DNA from: Phoronis australis
Lineage: Eukaryota > Phoronida > Phoronidae
DNA: 64,000 bases
Assembly: GCA_002633005.1 (NCBI GenBank)
Contig: NMRA01000817.1
Location: 23,518-87,517 of the forward strand
Reading direction: 5' to 3'
Shown here: positions 12,201 to 21,771 of the stretch, in pieces
Numbering within the stretch: position 1 is the stretch's first letter
Layout: every line of letters starts with the position of its first letter
The notes under the pieces: model-generated
Databases searched by the model: none
What the model saw: the letters and a program-made list of their open reading frames with translations, nothing else
Told to the model about the DNA's origin: nothing
Program-made: the position numbers and the translations under genes

Positions 12201-15200
12201 TGATTTTGTTTTATTACGCAGCTATATCTCCTAACCATTTCCAGTATCCTTGGGAAATTTGGCTAGTGCTTTCGAAAAATTGTCTCAATAGCTGGCCATG
12301 GACCTAACTACAATGTTGCCCCCTTGTGACAATTTTAGGTTTTTCCAATTGCTAGTTTTTCATGACATTTGGCTGATAGATTTCGAATAAGGGTCTTTTT
12401 ATTTTGGAATTTGATTGGTGTATCTGTGTCACCTAGCAGCCATTTTTATTATTTTCCAGTATTTTGTCGTCCCCGTCTGTATGCACTAAACCGCCTGTAG
12501 TGTCACTATAAAAATTGGCTGATGTGTTCCTACTAATAGTGGTGTGACCGGTGTTGCTTTTCGGATTGGTCTGACTGATGTGGCGCCCCTTAGTGGCATT
12601 TTTACACCTGTGGCTACATCTCTTGCAAGGTGTTTGTGAAATTTGGCAAGTGGATTCCATTTCGTATAAGCTTGACAACAGATAGACTGATCTGACTACT
12701 GCTGTGCCCTCTAGTGGTAATTTGACTTTTTTACGTTTGCTTCTGCATCTTTAGAATTCCTTGGCGTATTTTAAAGACATAGTTTCACACCAAAACAACT
12801 GCTTTTCAAAACAAATAATAGCACTGCGTGAATCTGTTGCACAGGGCAGTTCTTGTCCACACAGCTTGTGAATCTGTTGCACAGGGCAGTTCTTGTCCAC
12901 ACAGCTTGGTTAAAAAGAAAATCCCAGCAGTAATGACCTTTTCCAGTGGAGTCAATTCTGGGAACAGGCATATGTGGTTACATAACCGTCTGTGATGTCA
13001 GATCAGGAAGACAGCTGTGTATTGCAATGGCTACAAGCAGTCAACCTTCCAAAATTTTGCTTGCTTAATTCGATAATTCCTTTCAACTCCATTTGTCGGC
13101 ATAATTAAATTGTTTGTCGCCAAGGAGATGTAAAGATCAGAGTGTATCGCAGATAATCAAGCCTATTACAAAATATTGCAGTTTTCATTTTTTCATTTTC
13201 AGCAGTGAGTAAAAGGGGTGTCACCTTTTAATTTAACCACGTATATAATTGAAATTTGAGTGGAGGTGGCAATCTCAATGACAGAATTACAAGAACATGT
13301 GAAATGGAAGTATTCTGATTTTTAAACTCATGCGTTAATCTATTGAGATAATACTAAAACCAAGGCATCAAGAAATATTACCTGAAGATACCAGTGAACA
13401 TATTATTTCAGCCATTCATTACGGCAAGTTAATTCTATCATGCTTTGGTCACTGAGTCAACGAACAAATCAGAGGACGATTATGATTTAATCCACAGTTC
13501 AAATTAAAATCAAGTGCTTTCAGTCGGAATTATATATTTGGTTTCTACTGTGAAGGACTTTCAAGGTAGTTGAAGGTTACCGCTACTGTATATAAGTCAC
13601 AACTGAAATAATCTCAGTACAGTAAAGTTTATAATTATGTGAGTCAATATGATCTAATCTTTTACAAAAATAAGTAACTTAGAATGCACAGTATTTTAGA
13701 ACATTTACGCATCACAAACGTTTATCCAACAATAAGACAAATTTACATATGAAAATGAATATGCCTAACTATTACCATGGCGACAGGTATTTCCTAGATT
13801 TAGAATTCGACATGCATGATTTGAAAGACTAAGGAGTTGCATGGAAAAAGGATTGGAGGCTGGAAGCTTCACAATCCAACATGGCTGATTACTCTAATTA
13901 AGAGCCTTTACATTTTGGGCCTTGATGAATTAAGAACGTAAAAAGTTACAACGCATGTACTGAAAGAATGATTCATAAGTAAAATTTAGAAAAACATGAA
14001 TTATGTTGTGACACATAATCAAACCTTGAAGCGTAATTGACTTTCAAAGAAAAAACGATTTCTAAACTTTTTCAACTATTTTTAAGCCGAGTGTATGGTC
14101 AACTGAATGGAATATTCAAACTGCAATAATTAGAATATTTCTTATATTTTTTGCGCACAAACAGAAACATTGTGCAAAGTTGCTTTTTTGTAGCAGCTTT
14201 CATCAAAAATGTATCAAAGTTAAAACTTCACCAAGTATAAAATAGCCGATTGAACATGCCCTTCAATTCAGCAGAAGTCGCCATGTTGTCGGTGCCGCCG
14301 GAAATGAGACTTAAGTCCAACGGGAATTGTGAGCATTTTTATCACTCAATAAGTAACATTTGCTTGGCTGAAATCAAGTGAAAACTATTGAATCGCTCAG
14401 AATTGTAGGTATAGATCTTTCTCACTAAATTTCATCGTAAATTATTGGTGAAAATAAATTATGCACGGTTTTAAACTCGTAACGAATGTCGCTGTTGTCC
14501 AAGATGGCCAACCAGATCCAAACAAATGACCCAAATTTCGCCACCCAAATTGCAATAAATGTGCACTGCTTAACACGATTTTGATAATTTTTCAATTTTT
14601 ATTGAGTAGGATGCATTATCTTTCCAATTATATTGAAGTGTTTTTGCAAATCGAAAAAAAAAATCGGTTGGACAGCCCTACTCCTACTGTCCAGCTAGCT
14701 ATCAACTAGGCTCAAATTCAATGGATTGCAATGACAGGTAACAAGCATCAAGCTATTCAGCACATCCACTTACAAACACCTGTATGTTGCAAAAACTGTA
14801 ATTCAAAAGAAAAGTAATCTACTGGCTACTTCTAGCACTAATCCTGTCCGACATTGTCCGTCGATGCTATCCGCCATTTTGAATGTTAGGTTGTTAATAC
14901 TAGCTCAAGGCCCACTAGCTTCTGGAAAGCGACGGCATGTACCGTTTTGAATACTCTCTAAAAGTTCACTCATCCTAGTTTACAACCATACTCGGATCAC
15001 AGGCTGTCGTTCTAGAAGCAGTCCATAGAAATATGTTCTCTTGTACATACTACCGAATACGGCGACGCTCCACTCGTGGACATCTCAAAGTATTCTCACC
15101 TGCGACGCAGTCTTGGATCAGTGGGAAAGTTGTGCAAAGATACTCCAACCCTTGGCGTATTGCCACAGTCTCCAACTACACAATGGTCAGGCATTCTTCT

Positions 15201-17585
15201 TCAAATATTTACTCCAGTTTAAATCTAAAGATCCATCTACATTTGAAACAAGTACTCCTCTTGGCACACAGCAATGGACACTGGGTACACATTCAGGCTG
15301 ACTGGAGTCTTCAGTGATCAGGTCATGTCCCTACTAACTACTGTAAAATGTTTATGGCAACACAAAACCATGGGCATATGTGTCACATTTCAGAGAATTA
15401 ATGGGCAGAATTTGCATAATAAACCAATTCTAACAAACACAAAGATTCCATTTGTGCCAGATAGTCCTAGCCAAGAGTACGAACCTATGGCCAGACTCGG
15501 CAGTGATGGGGTCAGGAATTCCTGATGTGTTCCTGATATGACGTGTTTTCGAAGATAGCCGAAGTTCAAAATTTTCTGTTCTCAAAATTTTGTGGGGAAG
15601 TGGGAGCGTGTTTTAAACGAATAATAGAAGAATATGGGGTATGAAATAAAAATAAATGTGGTTTATAAGCAAACTTAACAGTCAACACGTGTATACACAT
15701 TAACTACAACTAAATAGCTGTGAACCAATCTCTTTAATGAATTATGTGTGGCAAATTATTTTCTTTGCTAGCTCATTTGTGGCTTAATTTTGTATCAGGG
15801 AGTTGCTGAGAGAGTTTATCAACCATTTTGTTTTGATGTCAAGTCTGACTACTAGTCAGTCGGCCATTGTTACGTGTTTTATGGTGTGAGTTTTGGTTTT
15901 AGATGCTAGTTCTATCCCTATGATTTGAGCTTCCGAAACATTGTTTTCTTTGCATGCATCTACTTATCATTAGGTATCTTTGTAATTATTAACTAGTCAA
16001 AAATCAATGAATTTCATGGCCAATTCATTTTATGCTAGAATGCTCACTCAGTTTGATATTGCTAGGCCTGTTTTACGGAGAAAGAATATAATCTGATGCT
16101 AACAATTCTTTTATTTCCAGATACAGGATTCGAGATTCCAGACAAATTTGTTGTGGGTTATGCTCTAGACTACAACGAATACTTCCGAGATCTCAGTGTA
16201 AGTGATCCACTCCATCTTGTCATGCTCATGTGTTTAAAGTAGCTATAAACCAGTGTTCTGTCGCAGACAATGACAGTGCAGACGGCGTACCACTTACTCC
16301 TCACTCAGATGAGAAGCAAGGAACTGACACTTTGTTATTCTTCAAGACCATGCTTGATGAATACAGTGACATGCCATCTTCAGTCAAGTTGTAGAGGCTG
16401 GACTCTGGCAACAACCTGCCATTAGTTGTGTCTAAGCCCAGAAATCAGATTTATTTTGACAAGTGCACACTTCGAGACTCCGTTGTAGTGTTATAAATCA
16501 AAAGTTTTTTCTGACAACTTTCTTGGTATTTATTTTCTTTGCATTAATTTTGAAACTTTAGATGTTGATTATATCATAGATTAAAAACTCCACGATGCAT
16601 CTTGTTGAACATCGCTGATGGCATGCTTGTCCTGTGTGCAGAATCTACAAGTAGTGGACACTGTACTTGTCATTGACATTTATCCAGTTTTTGGTTAATA
16701 AATAGAACTTTGGCAAATTTTTGAGTTGCCAGAGGTCACAGGGTTAAATTGGCGTAAAAGTTGCATCTCACTTTGTTATTTTGGTGTTGCATTTGCCATG
16801 TGACCTTGGAACAAAATGTAAAAAGACATGTTCAATGTTTTGGCAATTCCTGAGAAAAATCAGCAATGTGAAAATGGTGGCTCAGTAGAATAAGGGGAAT
16901 ATTTCTTATATTTAAACTCATCTTTCATCACAAAAACCAATTTTTGATGGATACCATTTCCTATTATCAAATTGTTCAGTAGCAAATTTAGAAATGTTTT
17001 GAGGGCATTGAAAAAACTAATGGTTGACAAGCTTCTGCGGAATGATTTAGTGACTGTTTTGAAGACTAATAACTGCTGCCACCTTTTGGCTCAATTGCTA
17101 GACTCTACTAGCTGGCTCATCATGTTGTGTCATGTGATACACCAAGCATGGTCTCTAGTAATAACCAACTGTCAATAACTTACAAAACCCAGAAATCATT
17201 TCTCACCTAAGTGAAGAATATGTTGTGATCAGTCTTGTTCCCGTAGGTCATTCAAATCAAAAGTCTGTTTCTTGGGTAGAGTGCGGGTATAAACAACTAA
17301 GACATGTAGATGGTTGAATTTTCTGTAAATGTTAAAAAGTTGGTCCAATGTTACACTATTTTACATTACATATCAAGGTTTAACGTTGTTCAGTAATGTG
17401 GAGCGATGCAGAAGTTTGACGTGAGCAAATATGGTGTGTGTTGCACGTGTCATTTGATGTGAATCTGTCATGTGGTATAAACCTTTGTCATTTGTGAATT
17501 TTTGTCGTTTCAGCATATATGTGTTATCAATGAAAATGGCAAAAAGAAGTATGCACCGTCAAGTTCCTTACAAGAAGTACGCTAA
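1444..17585 (+). CDS. HPRT1: Hypoxanthine-guanine phosphoribosyltransferase (HPRT), 5' partial, six exons
   Basis: Purine salvage enzyme: transfers phosphoribosyl from PRPP to hypoxanthine or guanine, giving IMP or GMP, in the cytosol. Exons read as 1444-1550, 7430-7613, 8151-8216, 10895-11045, 16121-16197 and 17514-17585, with AG/GT borders and consistent phases, encoding 218 residues after the missing first exon. Visible family motifs are the substrate loop region [11 protein letters not shown], the PRPP-binding segment [14 protein letters not shown] (human has K where this has N), SLLVKR, and the purine-binding end [18 protein letters not shown]. Sizes 107, 184, 66 and 77 bp equal human exons 2, 3, 4 and 8; human exons 5, 6 and 7 are one 151-bp exon here, with one extra codon near KSDRRSDY. 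The C-terminus runs about nine residues past the human end. The gene looks intact; its introns carry several transposons. Confidence 0.95.
3177..3224 (+). repeat. (TAA)n microsatellite
   Basis: About 16 uninterrupted AAT/TAA triplets inside HPRT intron 2. It creates a run of isoleucines in one translated frame, which is not a protein. Confidence 0.97.
4171..5135 (+). repeat. Dispersed GTACGTACACTACA boxes
   Basis: Variants of GGGGGTACGTACACTACA occur near 4171, 4528, 4693, 4936, 5097 and 5118, all in the same orientation. A related CCGTACACTACA lies at about 3807. They sit inside the inverted-repeat element and could be internal transposase-binding-like repeats; that role is inference. Confidence 0.75.
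4545..5042 (+). repeat. Tandem duplication, two diverged units of about 250 bp
   Basis: Unit 1 (about 4545-4793) and unit 2 (about 4794-5042) share, in the same order, a GTCAGGTTT box, an AAATCTACTGAGAGTT-type box, a run of A-rich sequence, a CACACTACA-type box, CTAATATTTCACTCAAAAC and a GAAACTGTC end. Divergence is moderate, with small indels. Confidence 0.8.
5974..6126 (+). repeat. Two 89-bp copies of the HPRT intron/exon 3 junction
   Basis: Two tandem units, offset by 89 bp, match the last 28 or so bases of intron 2 plus the first 60 or so bases of HPRT exon 3. The first copy lacks its 5' part. The second includes its own acceptor, ATCTTACAG at about 6046, and keeps an open exon-like frame with residues [18 protein letters not shown]. 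No donor follows, so it reads on into intron. About 1.2 kb separates them from the true exon. Confidence 0.85.
6127..7325. other. Insertion-like segment splitting the exon 3 junction repeats
   Basis: The segment lies between junction copies 2 and 3. Its edges carry short inverted sequences, GTTTCCCCTG near 6129 and CAGGGGAAAC near 7311, flanked by similar CATTACA and CATTGCA strings that could be an imperfect target duplication. A second GGGGAAACTT lies at 6234, forming a smaller inverted pair with the left edge. CCACGCTCCTTT recurs at about 6162, 7198 and 7289. No transposase frame is visible. Insertion of a non-autonomous element into an existing tandem array is my inference. Confidence 0.4.
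7326..7429 (+). repeat. Third 89-bp copy of the exon 3 junction, with stop codon
   Basis: Directly abuts the real exon 3. It has a good acceptor (ATTCTTACAG at about 7340) and copies the first 60 or so exon bases, but in the exon frame an immediate TAG follows (GGTTTAGCG instead of GGTTGAGCG). Use of this acceptor would truncate HPRT. Confidence 0.88.
7430..7613 (+). CDS. HPRT1: HPRT exon 3 equivalent
   Basis: Acceptor TTCTTACAG and donor GTAAGC. The 184-bp length equals human exon 3, incoming phase 2 and outgoing phase 0. It encodes the conserved core running from MACDITAEF through [19 protein letters not shown] to [10 protein letters not shown]. Of four related junction copies, only this one carries the full exon and a donor site. 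Confidence 0.95.
8151..8216 (+). CDS. HPRT1: HPRT exon 4 equivalent
   Basis: 66 bp, as in human, phase 0 on both sides, acceptor TTCTTCAG and donor GTACTG. It encodes [16 protein letters not shown], the segment before the PRPP loop. Confidence 0.94.
9097..10513. mobile_element. 1.42-kb element with 24-bp terminal inverted repeats
   Basis: The left end at 9097-9120 starts ACCGTATTCGCC; the right end at 10490-10513 is its reverse complement with one mismatch. The flanks are compatible with a TA target duplication at 9096-9097 and 10513-10514. GGGCGCTTAT boxes recur near both ends. No transposase-like frame is visible, so it is probably non-autonomous. It lies in the HPRT intron between exon 4 and the fused exon. 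Confidence 0.75.
10895..11045 (+). CDS. HPRT1: HPRT fused exon (human exons 5+6+7)
   Basis: One 151-bp exon covers what three exons (18+83+47 bp) encode in human. It begins [15 protein letters not shown], the PRPP-binding signature, and continues through [20 protein letters not shown]. It is one codon longer than the human sum. Outgoing phase is 1, donor GTGAGT. Confidence 0.94.
11241..11742. mobile_element. hAT-like non-autonomous element with 8-bp target duplication
   Basis: Starts CAGGGCTTGGAAT and ends ATTCCAAGCCC, an inverted pair. It is flanked by identical 8-bp TGTATTAT at 11233-11240 and 11743-11750. Ends beginning CAGGG and an 8-bp duplication are typical of the hAT superfamily. The inside contains short frames but nothing I recognise as transposase. 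Confidence 0.72.
11840..12165 (+). mobile_element. Truncated second copy of the hAT-like element
   Basis: Same orientation as, and closely similar to, 11412-11745, sharing GCTCTTTATG at the start, the CTGCAGCCAAAAATGTGTGG block, the CTACTGATGGTGGTAACG block and the terminal ATTCCAAGCCCTG. The left half of the element is missing. About 95 bp of unrelated sequence separates the two copies. Confidence 0.8.
12170..12740 (+). repeat. Diverged repeats with CCxCTAGTGG cores
   Basis: Loosely similar segments each carry a CCTCCTAGTGG, CCCCTTAGTGG or CCCTCTAGTGG core, followed by a T-rich stretch and then a GCTxTATCTC or CTACATCTC-type box. A further member lies at about 18402 (CCCCCTAGTGGCGG). It is an old interspersed family of unknown type. 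Confidence 0.45.
12828..12907 (+). repeat. Perfect 40-bp direct tandem duplication
   Basis: 12828-12867 and 12868-12907 are identical, starting GTGAATCTGTTGCACAGG. It is a recent duplication inside the HPRT intron. Confidence 0.95.
15040..15525 (+). mobile_element. Decayed Gypsy-type pol fragment (integrase C-terminus)
   Basis: One frame from about 15045 encodes a piece with the spacing of the integrase C-terminal region of Gypsy/Ty3-type LTR retrotransposons: [16 protein letters not shown], then a proline, then [15 protein letters not shown], echoing the usual W-x-x-G-x-V, P-R-S-Y and R-R-N-R pattern, although the P-R-S-Y and R-R-N-R positions have changed. Further coding-like sequence continues in another frame to about 15525, so it is frameshifted and dead. 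No LTRs were found. The match is by eye only. Confidence 0.4.
16121..16197 (+). CDS. HPRT1: HPRT exon 8 equivalent
   Basis: 77 bp, as in human exon 8; acceptor TTATTTCCAG, donor GTAAGT, phase 1 in and 0 out. It encodes [19 protein letters not shown], including the purine-binding region. Confidence 0.95.
17514..17585 (+). CDS. HPRT1: HPRT terminal coding exon
   Basis: Acceptor TCGTTTCAG. It encodes [13 protein letters not shown], then nine residues [10 protein letters not shown]-like beyond the usual HPRT end, and stops with TAA at 17583-17585. Confidence 0.93.
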   Translation, partial: HICVINENGKKKYAPSSSLQEVR

Positions 17586-18065
17586 AGACCGTGAGAACTT
17601 TGCTTCCTAACAGAGGATACAAGTGTTTGATAATTGGGGGTGCTTCTAACATGCCTAGTCTATCCAGTAAATTAGTAACAATCCAGTGAATTATTTAACT
17701 AACATTTTTTTTTCTGTCTTCTTTTGAGATTGTGTATCACAATTCTCACAATCATTTCTAGTATTTGAATGGTGCACAGTGATTCAGAGAATGGCATTTG
17801 AAATGTTCTTCACTGCTGATGAGGCAGTTGGTATCTACTTTCCTTGTGGCCACATGAGGGTGCAGTTTGTATGAGACTATGTATTAATAGGTGGCCGCAC
17901 TGCAGATCATGATTCTTTGGTAAATACTGGCACCTCTAAATGAGTGGAATGTAACTATGATGAAACTGAAACTCATTTAATATGCTGTCAAAGTTTTGCC
18001 ATTTAATTGTCGGGAATAGGTATGACTCTTCAGTAAGATGGAATAAACACTGAACACCAATCAAA
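17586..18065 (+). other. HPRT1: Probable HPRT 3' UTR with AATAAA at 18042
   Basis: An AATAAA hexamer at 18042-18047 is the first good polyadenylation signal after the stop codon, implying a 3' UTR of roughly 470 bases. The cleavage site is not determined. Confidence 0.4.
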
Positions 18066-19134
18066 TATATTTAGTTGTTTATCTACTTTACATGCTCTAC
18101 TTATTTACGTGTAAGTGTGCATGTGAAGATGGTGCCTGTACATCTGGTACTGGTCTCTCAATCGAACACTTTAATAGTCTTCATGAAAGTGTTAGTCTAC
18201 TCGTATTTCCACACAGTTCCACCATGCTCCTTCCTCCTTGGTGCAATTTTAATATTTTGTGTCCATATTTGAGATCCCTGTTAATGTGCGAAAAACTAAG
18301 AAGAATCCTACTAAAATTGATGTATGTCTTTCTTTTGATGGTAACGTGATAGACATTGATATTTGAACAATATTGACTACAACAGCCTGTTACTACTCCC
18401 CCTAGTGGCGGTTTTAACATTTTTGAGTTTGCTTCAATATCTCCCAAGTTTGATGAGGAGTAGTCTTATTTTGGCAAGTATTTTAAACCTTTTAAGCTGC
18501 ATTCCGCCCTGTTCAGCTGACTCACTACAAATGTGGAATCAACTAGACCTTTTACTTTTCATGAAATTCGTCTCCTAATGTGATAGGATTCTATTTTCGC
18601 TAAAATAAGGACATCGAATGGAAACGCTTCGGAGGTTAGGTTGGCCAACTTTGAAATTGTAAATGGCAAGTGGCGCTTGTACACTTCACTAGTGACTTGA
18701 GTAGGCAACCTAAGTGGAATCCTATCATGGCAAGGAGTATTATTGGACCGATTTTTTAGGAGGAAAAACCAATAATAAGTTTGGTTTTGGTTTTAACCCT
18801 CAGATAAACATGGCGAAATGTAGTGTTCAAATATTACTCACTATGAGAGAGCACAGCACTTCCTATTCTTGGACTGTATCGACTAGTGTTGGAGAAACAC
18901 TTAACTCTTTGGATGATCACGGTGGGCGTTGATTAACGTTCGATCTGTTTTGCACCTTTTGGCTCTATTTACACCATATAAGAAGGTAACTACTGTGCAA
19001 GATAAAAAATCACTAATTGAATACTTGAGATCTTATTTAGCCAAGCTTTTTTGGATTACCTCAAAAACTGTTCTGAAATTCTGGTCTGTCTTACAGTAAA
19101 GTTATCTCCCCTTTCAATCATATTTGCCAGTGGT
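18066..19134. other. Intergenic stretch downstream of HPRT
   Basis: No gene recognised. It contains one CCCCCTAGTGG-type interspersed repeat near 18402. The short frames have no protein-like composition. Confidence 0.5.
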
Positions 19135-19737
19135 TTAGGCAGTTTGAACCTTCTTCAGGAGGAACTTGTTCACCTGAGGCTTCAACCCTGGTCCCGGATT
19201 CCAAGGGCATGGGAAACTAGCACTAGGTTTGTACTTTGTGCGTGTTTTGTTTCCATACGATTGTGTGAGTCGACTGTACTTGATCATTGCTTCCTCGTCT
19301 ATCTGAGTGTAATACGCGGCCCGTATACTCTCCTTACTTATCATAACTCTTCGCCCTATGTCTAAATCGGGGCCATGGATGTTTTCCCCAAGTCTATAGT
19401 GTTCTAGTTTCAGTCTCACCCTGTTGGTGGCGCTAGTAGTGAGTTGCATGTAGCCGGGCACAGATTTCTTTTCCTCCACCGGACTAAATGCATGCCTCCT
19501 GCGTTTACCGTGTGGTGAATATTTGTTGCCTTGGGCCGAACCAATGGGGCTATCTAAGCTTCCTACGCTGTCGAGGTAATAGTAAATGCCGTCGAGAGGT
19601 GGCGCTTCGTACACGAAACTCAGACGCCCAGATTTCGTCGGCTTATGACGGACGATTTCGCGGTATATGTCTTTCAGCGAACGTGTCAGATACATACTAC
19701 AGCTACGATTGCATTTTTCGGACATCACTGTCTTCAT
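19135..19737 (-). CDS. Uncharacterised 200-residue protein or exon
   Basis: Open frame of 200 residues starting MKTVMSEKCNR, with a second methionine at residue 5. I recognise no domain. It is basic and tyrosine-rich, with segments YLTRSLKDIYREIVRHKP and KSGRLSFVYEAPPLDGIYYY, and has a proline/glycine-rich tail (PCPWNPGPGLKPQ). There is no signal peptide or membrane segment. Composition is far more protein-like than the neighbouring frames, which is why I keep it. Near its 3' end a CTCAG/GTGAAC donor could splice it onward, so it may be a first exon rather than a whole gene. It is convergent with HPRT, about 1.5 kb beyond the HPRT stop. Confidence 0.5.
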   Translation of the reverse strand: MKTVMSEKCNRSCSMYLTRSLKDIYREIVRHKPTKSGRLSFVYEAPPLDGIYYYLDSVGSLDSPIGSAQGNKYSPHGKRRRHAFSPVEEKKSVPGYMQLTTSATNRVRLKLEHYRLGENIHGPDLDIGRRVMISKESIRAAYYTQIDEEAMIKYSRLTQSYGNKTRTKYKPSASFPCPWNPGPGLKPQVNKFLLKKVQTA

Positions 19738-21771
19738 TAAATAACGGATGAATGCATGTTACTTACGAGCTGTAGATGGAAAGCAAACCTACACTTCGTG
19801 AATTGTGGGTTGAGTGAGACTAAACAGTTCACTTGAGAGTGACAGAGACTTATCTGCTAACGACTCGTGACAAATGTAGATTTACTGCATAAATATATAC
19901 AAAAAAATAATTGAGATTTTTCTGTTTTGCGTGAAGCCTTTTTGTGAAACAATTTTCGCGAGTATAAAACCAATAAGCCTTGGTTTCTCTCATAGCTGGT
20001 CAGCTATAGTGCTAAACATCTCGGTACGACGTGACAGAGGAAACCACGGATGAAAGTGTATTGCATGCGCGCACCTAGGAGGGGGGTGGGCGGGGGGCTC
20101 GAATGGAGAAGTGGGCAAAAAGGTCCGCCTCTGAGAGACAAAAATTACGAGAAAAAGGGTCCACTAAACAAGCGCAATCACGCAATTCCCAGTGGTGTTC
20201 TGTTTTTTTTTTAATTTTATTTTTTTAGTCCGACCGCTCTTATGATAGCAAAAGGTCCACAACGTCAGGAATTCGAGCCCCTCCATATTGAGGGCTGGGT
20301 GCGCTCATGTATTGAATGCGGTATTGTTTCCAAGAATGATGAGCTTTGCTGACTGATCATGGGCGGAGCAGCACTGGGCGGGGCCCCTCTGTGGTACACT
20401 GCCCATAGCCCGGCCATGGGCGCTGGAGCACTGAAAAAAGTGGGGAAGGCTACAGCCCCCTCAGCCATCTATGGTGCGCCGCTCATGCTGATCCATTTGT
20501 TTTCGAAGATACTTGCAATGTTATTCGTTCACTATTTCTAGCAATCTTCCGAGATCACTCACTAAAAGAAACATTCCTGATCCCTACATTCATGTATGTC
20601 GTTGTCAAATGTCAAAAGACGGAATGAATTTCGGTTGAAATATACCGTTACCTCGTTGAAAATCCTTAACACACTCGCTGCCAAATCCCGTGCCTAGAGA
20701 AGTCGTGGGCCGCCATTATATTGCTGTTGTAATTTGCTGTGGGAATTAATGGAGCTACCAGGATCCTAATTATTTTTTTAAATTTTCTGTTCTGCTTTTC
20801 AGTACTCAGTACGAGCTCCAGGTGGCGATATGTGCTGCCAGTCATGCGCATTGTGGATGACTGTGCGATCTCATTTAGCATTTGATGCCATAAGCATTAA
20901 TTAAGTGCGAGTACATGTATCAATTGGAGGGGAAATTGAAAGCGGGTGTTTGATCTTGAATTTTTGCTCAAATGTAGGAATAGGTTCAAACCAGCGGTGT
21001 AGTGGGGCGTTGATGTAACATACCAACCTGTTTGTGTTAACATAGCGTCTACTCCCCGTAACGCAGTCTTGATACACTTGTGTTCAAAGAACTGCAGGGC
21101 TGCCTAAAGTCTAATGTTGTATGGATGCGTTGATATAGACACCCGTGTTTTTCGTTAACAAACCGAGTTTATGGAGCATTTTAAATGTCTTTACTGATGT
21201 ACACAGCATTGGTTCTCCTGCGTTTTCAAACTGAACCAAAATTCGTCCGTACGTGTACAGTGAGTTTATTAGTAAATTTTGGTCTGACGGAAAATCCACC
21301 TTTGTGCCAAACTGAGTGTCCAGGAAAAACATTTTGAAATTATTACGTAGCTGTATAAGGACATGACGCAACTGAATTAAGGGAAATATTGAGAAACTGG
21401 AATTTGTTGAATATGTTTTACTGGAATATATTCACTAAAGTCTCGCTCATGGAAAAGTTTGGAAGCCCTAATCAAGCAGCAGGTGTTGGAGGAAAATTGC
21501 AGTTGGCGAAATATTTCATAATCAGTATTTGCACGACGCCTCTCGTAAAATTTACAGTAATGCATGATTGAGGCGAAAGAATTTGGAAATTCAGACTCTG
21601 GCAACGAGACAATGCCAATTTTGATTAATCGTTATTGATATTTGTTGAATAAAATAGGTCGTTGGTTGTCCGGCTGAGATAGGCGCTTTAAACGGCACAT
21701 CACTACAAAGTTAAGCGTCCATAGCAGTCCTAGCACGCTCAGTATGTAATCAGGGTAAACTATAAGTGTCC
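19738..21771. other. Intergenic stretch, one miniature inverted-repeat element
   Basis: Apart from the element at about 20092-20283, I see no gene, RNA or tandem repeat. Short frames here (for example 21111-21371 and 21377-21604 on the minus strand) have no recognisable content. Confidence 0.45.
20092..20283. mobile_element. Possible MITE, about 190 bp, with GGGGCTCGAAT ends
   Basis: GGGGCTCGAAT at about 20094 and its reverse complement ATTCGAGCCCC at about 20272 bound a segment containing an oligo-T tract. The arms are short (11 bp), so the assignment is tentative. The same GGGGCTCG motif occurs as a perfect hairpin at 51343-51362. Confidence 0.4.
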
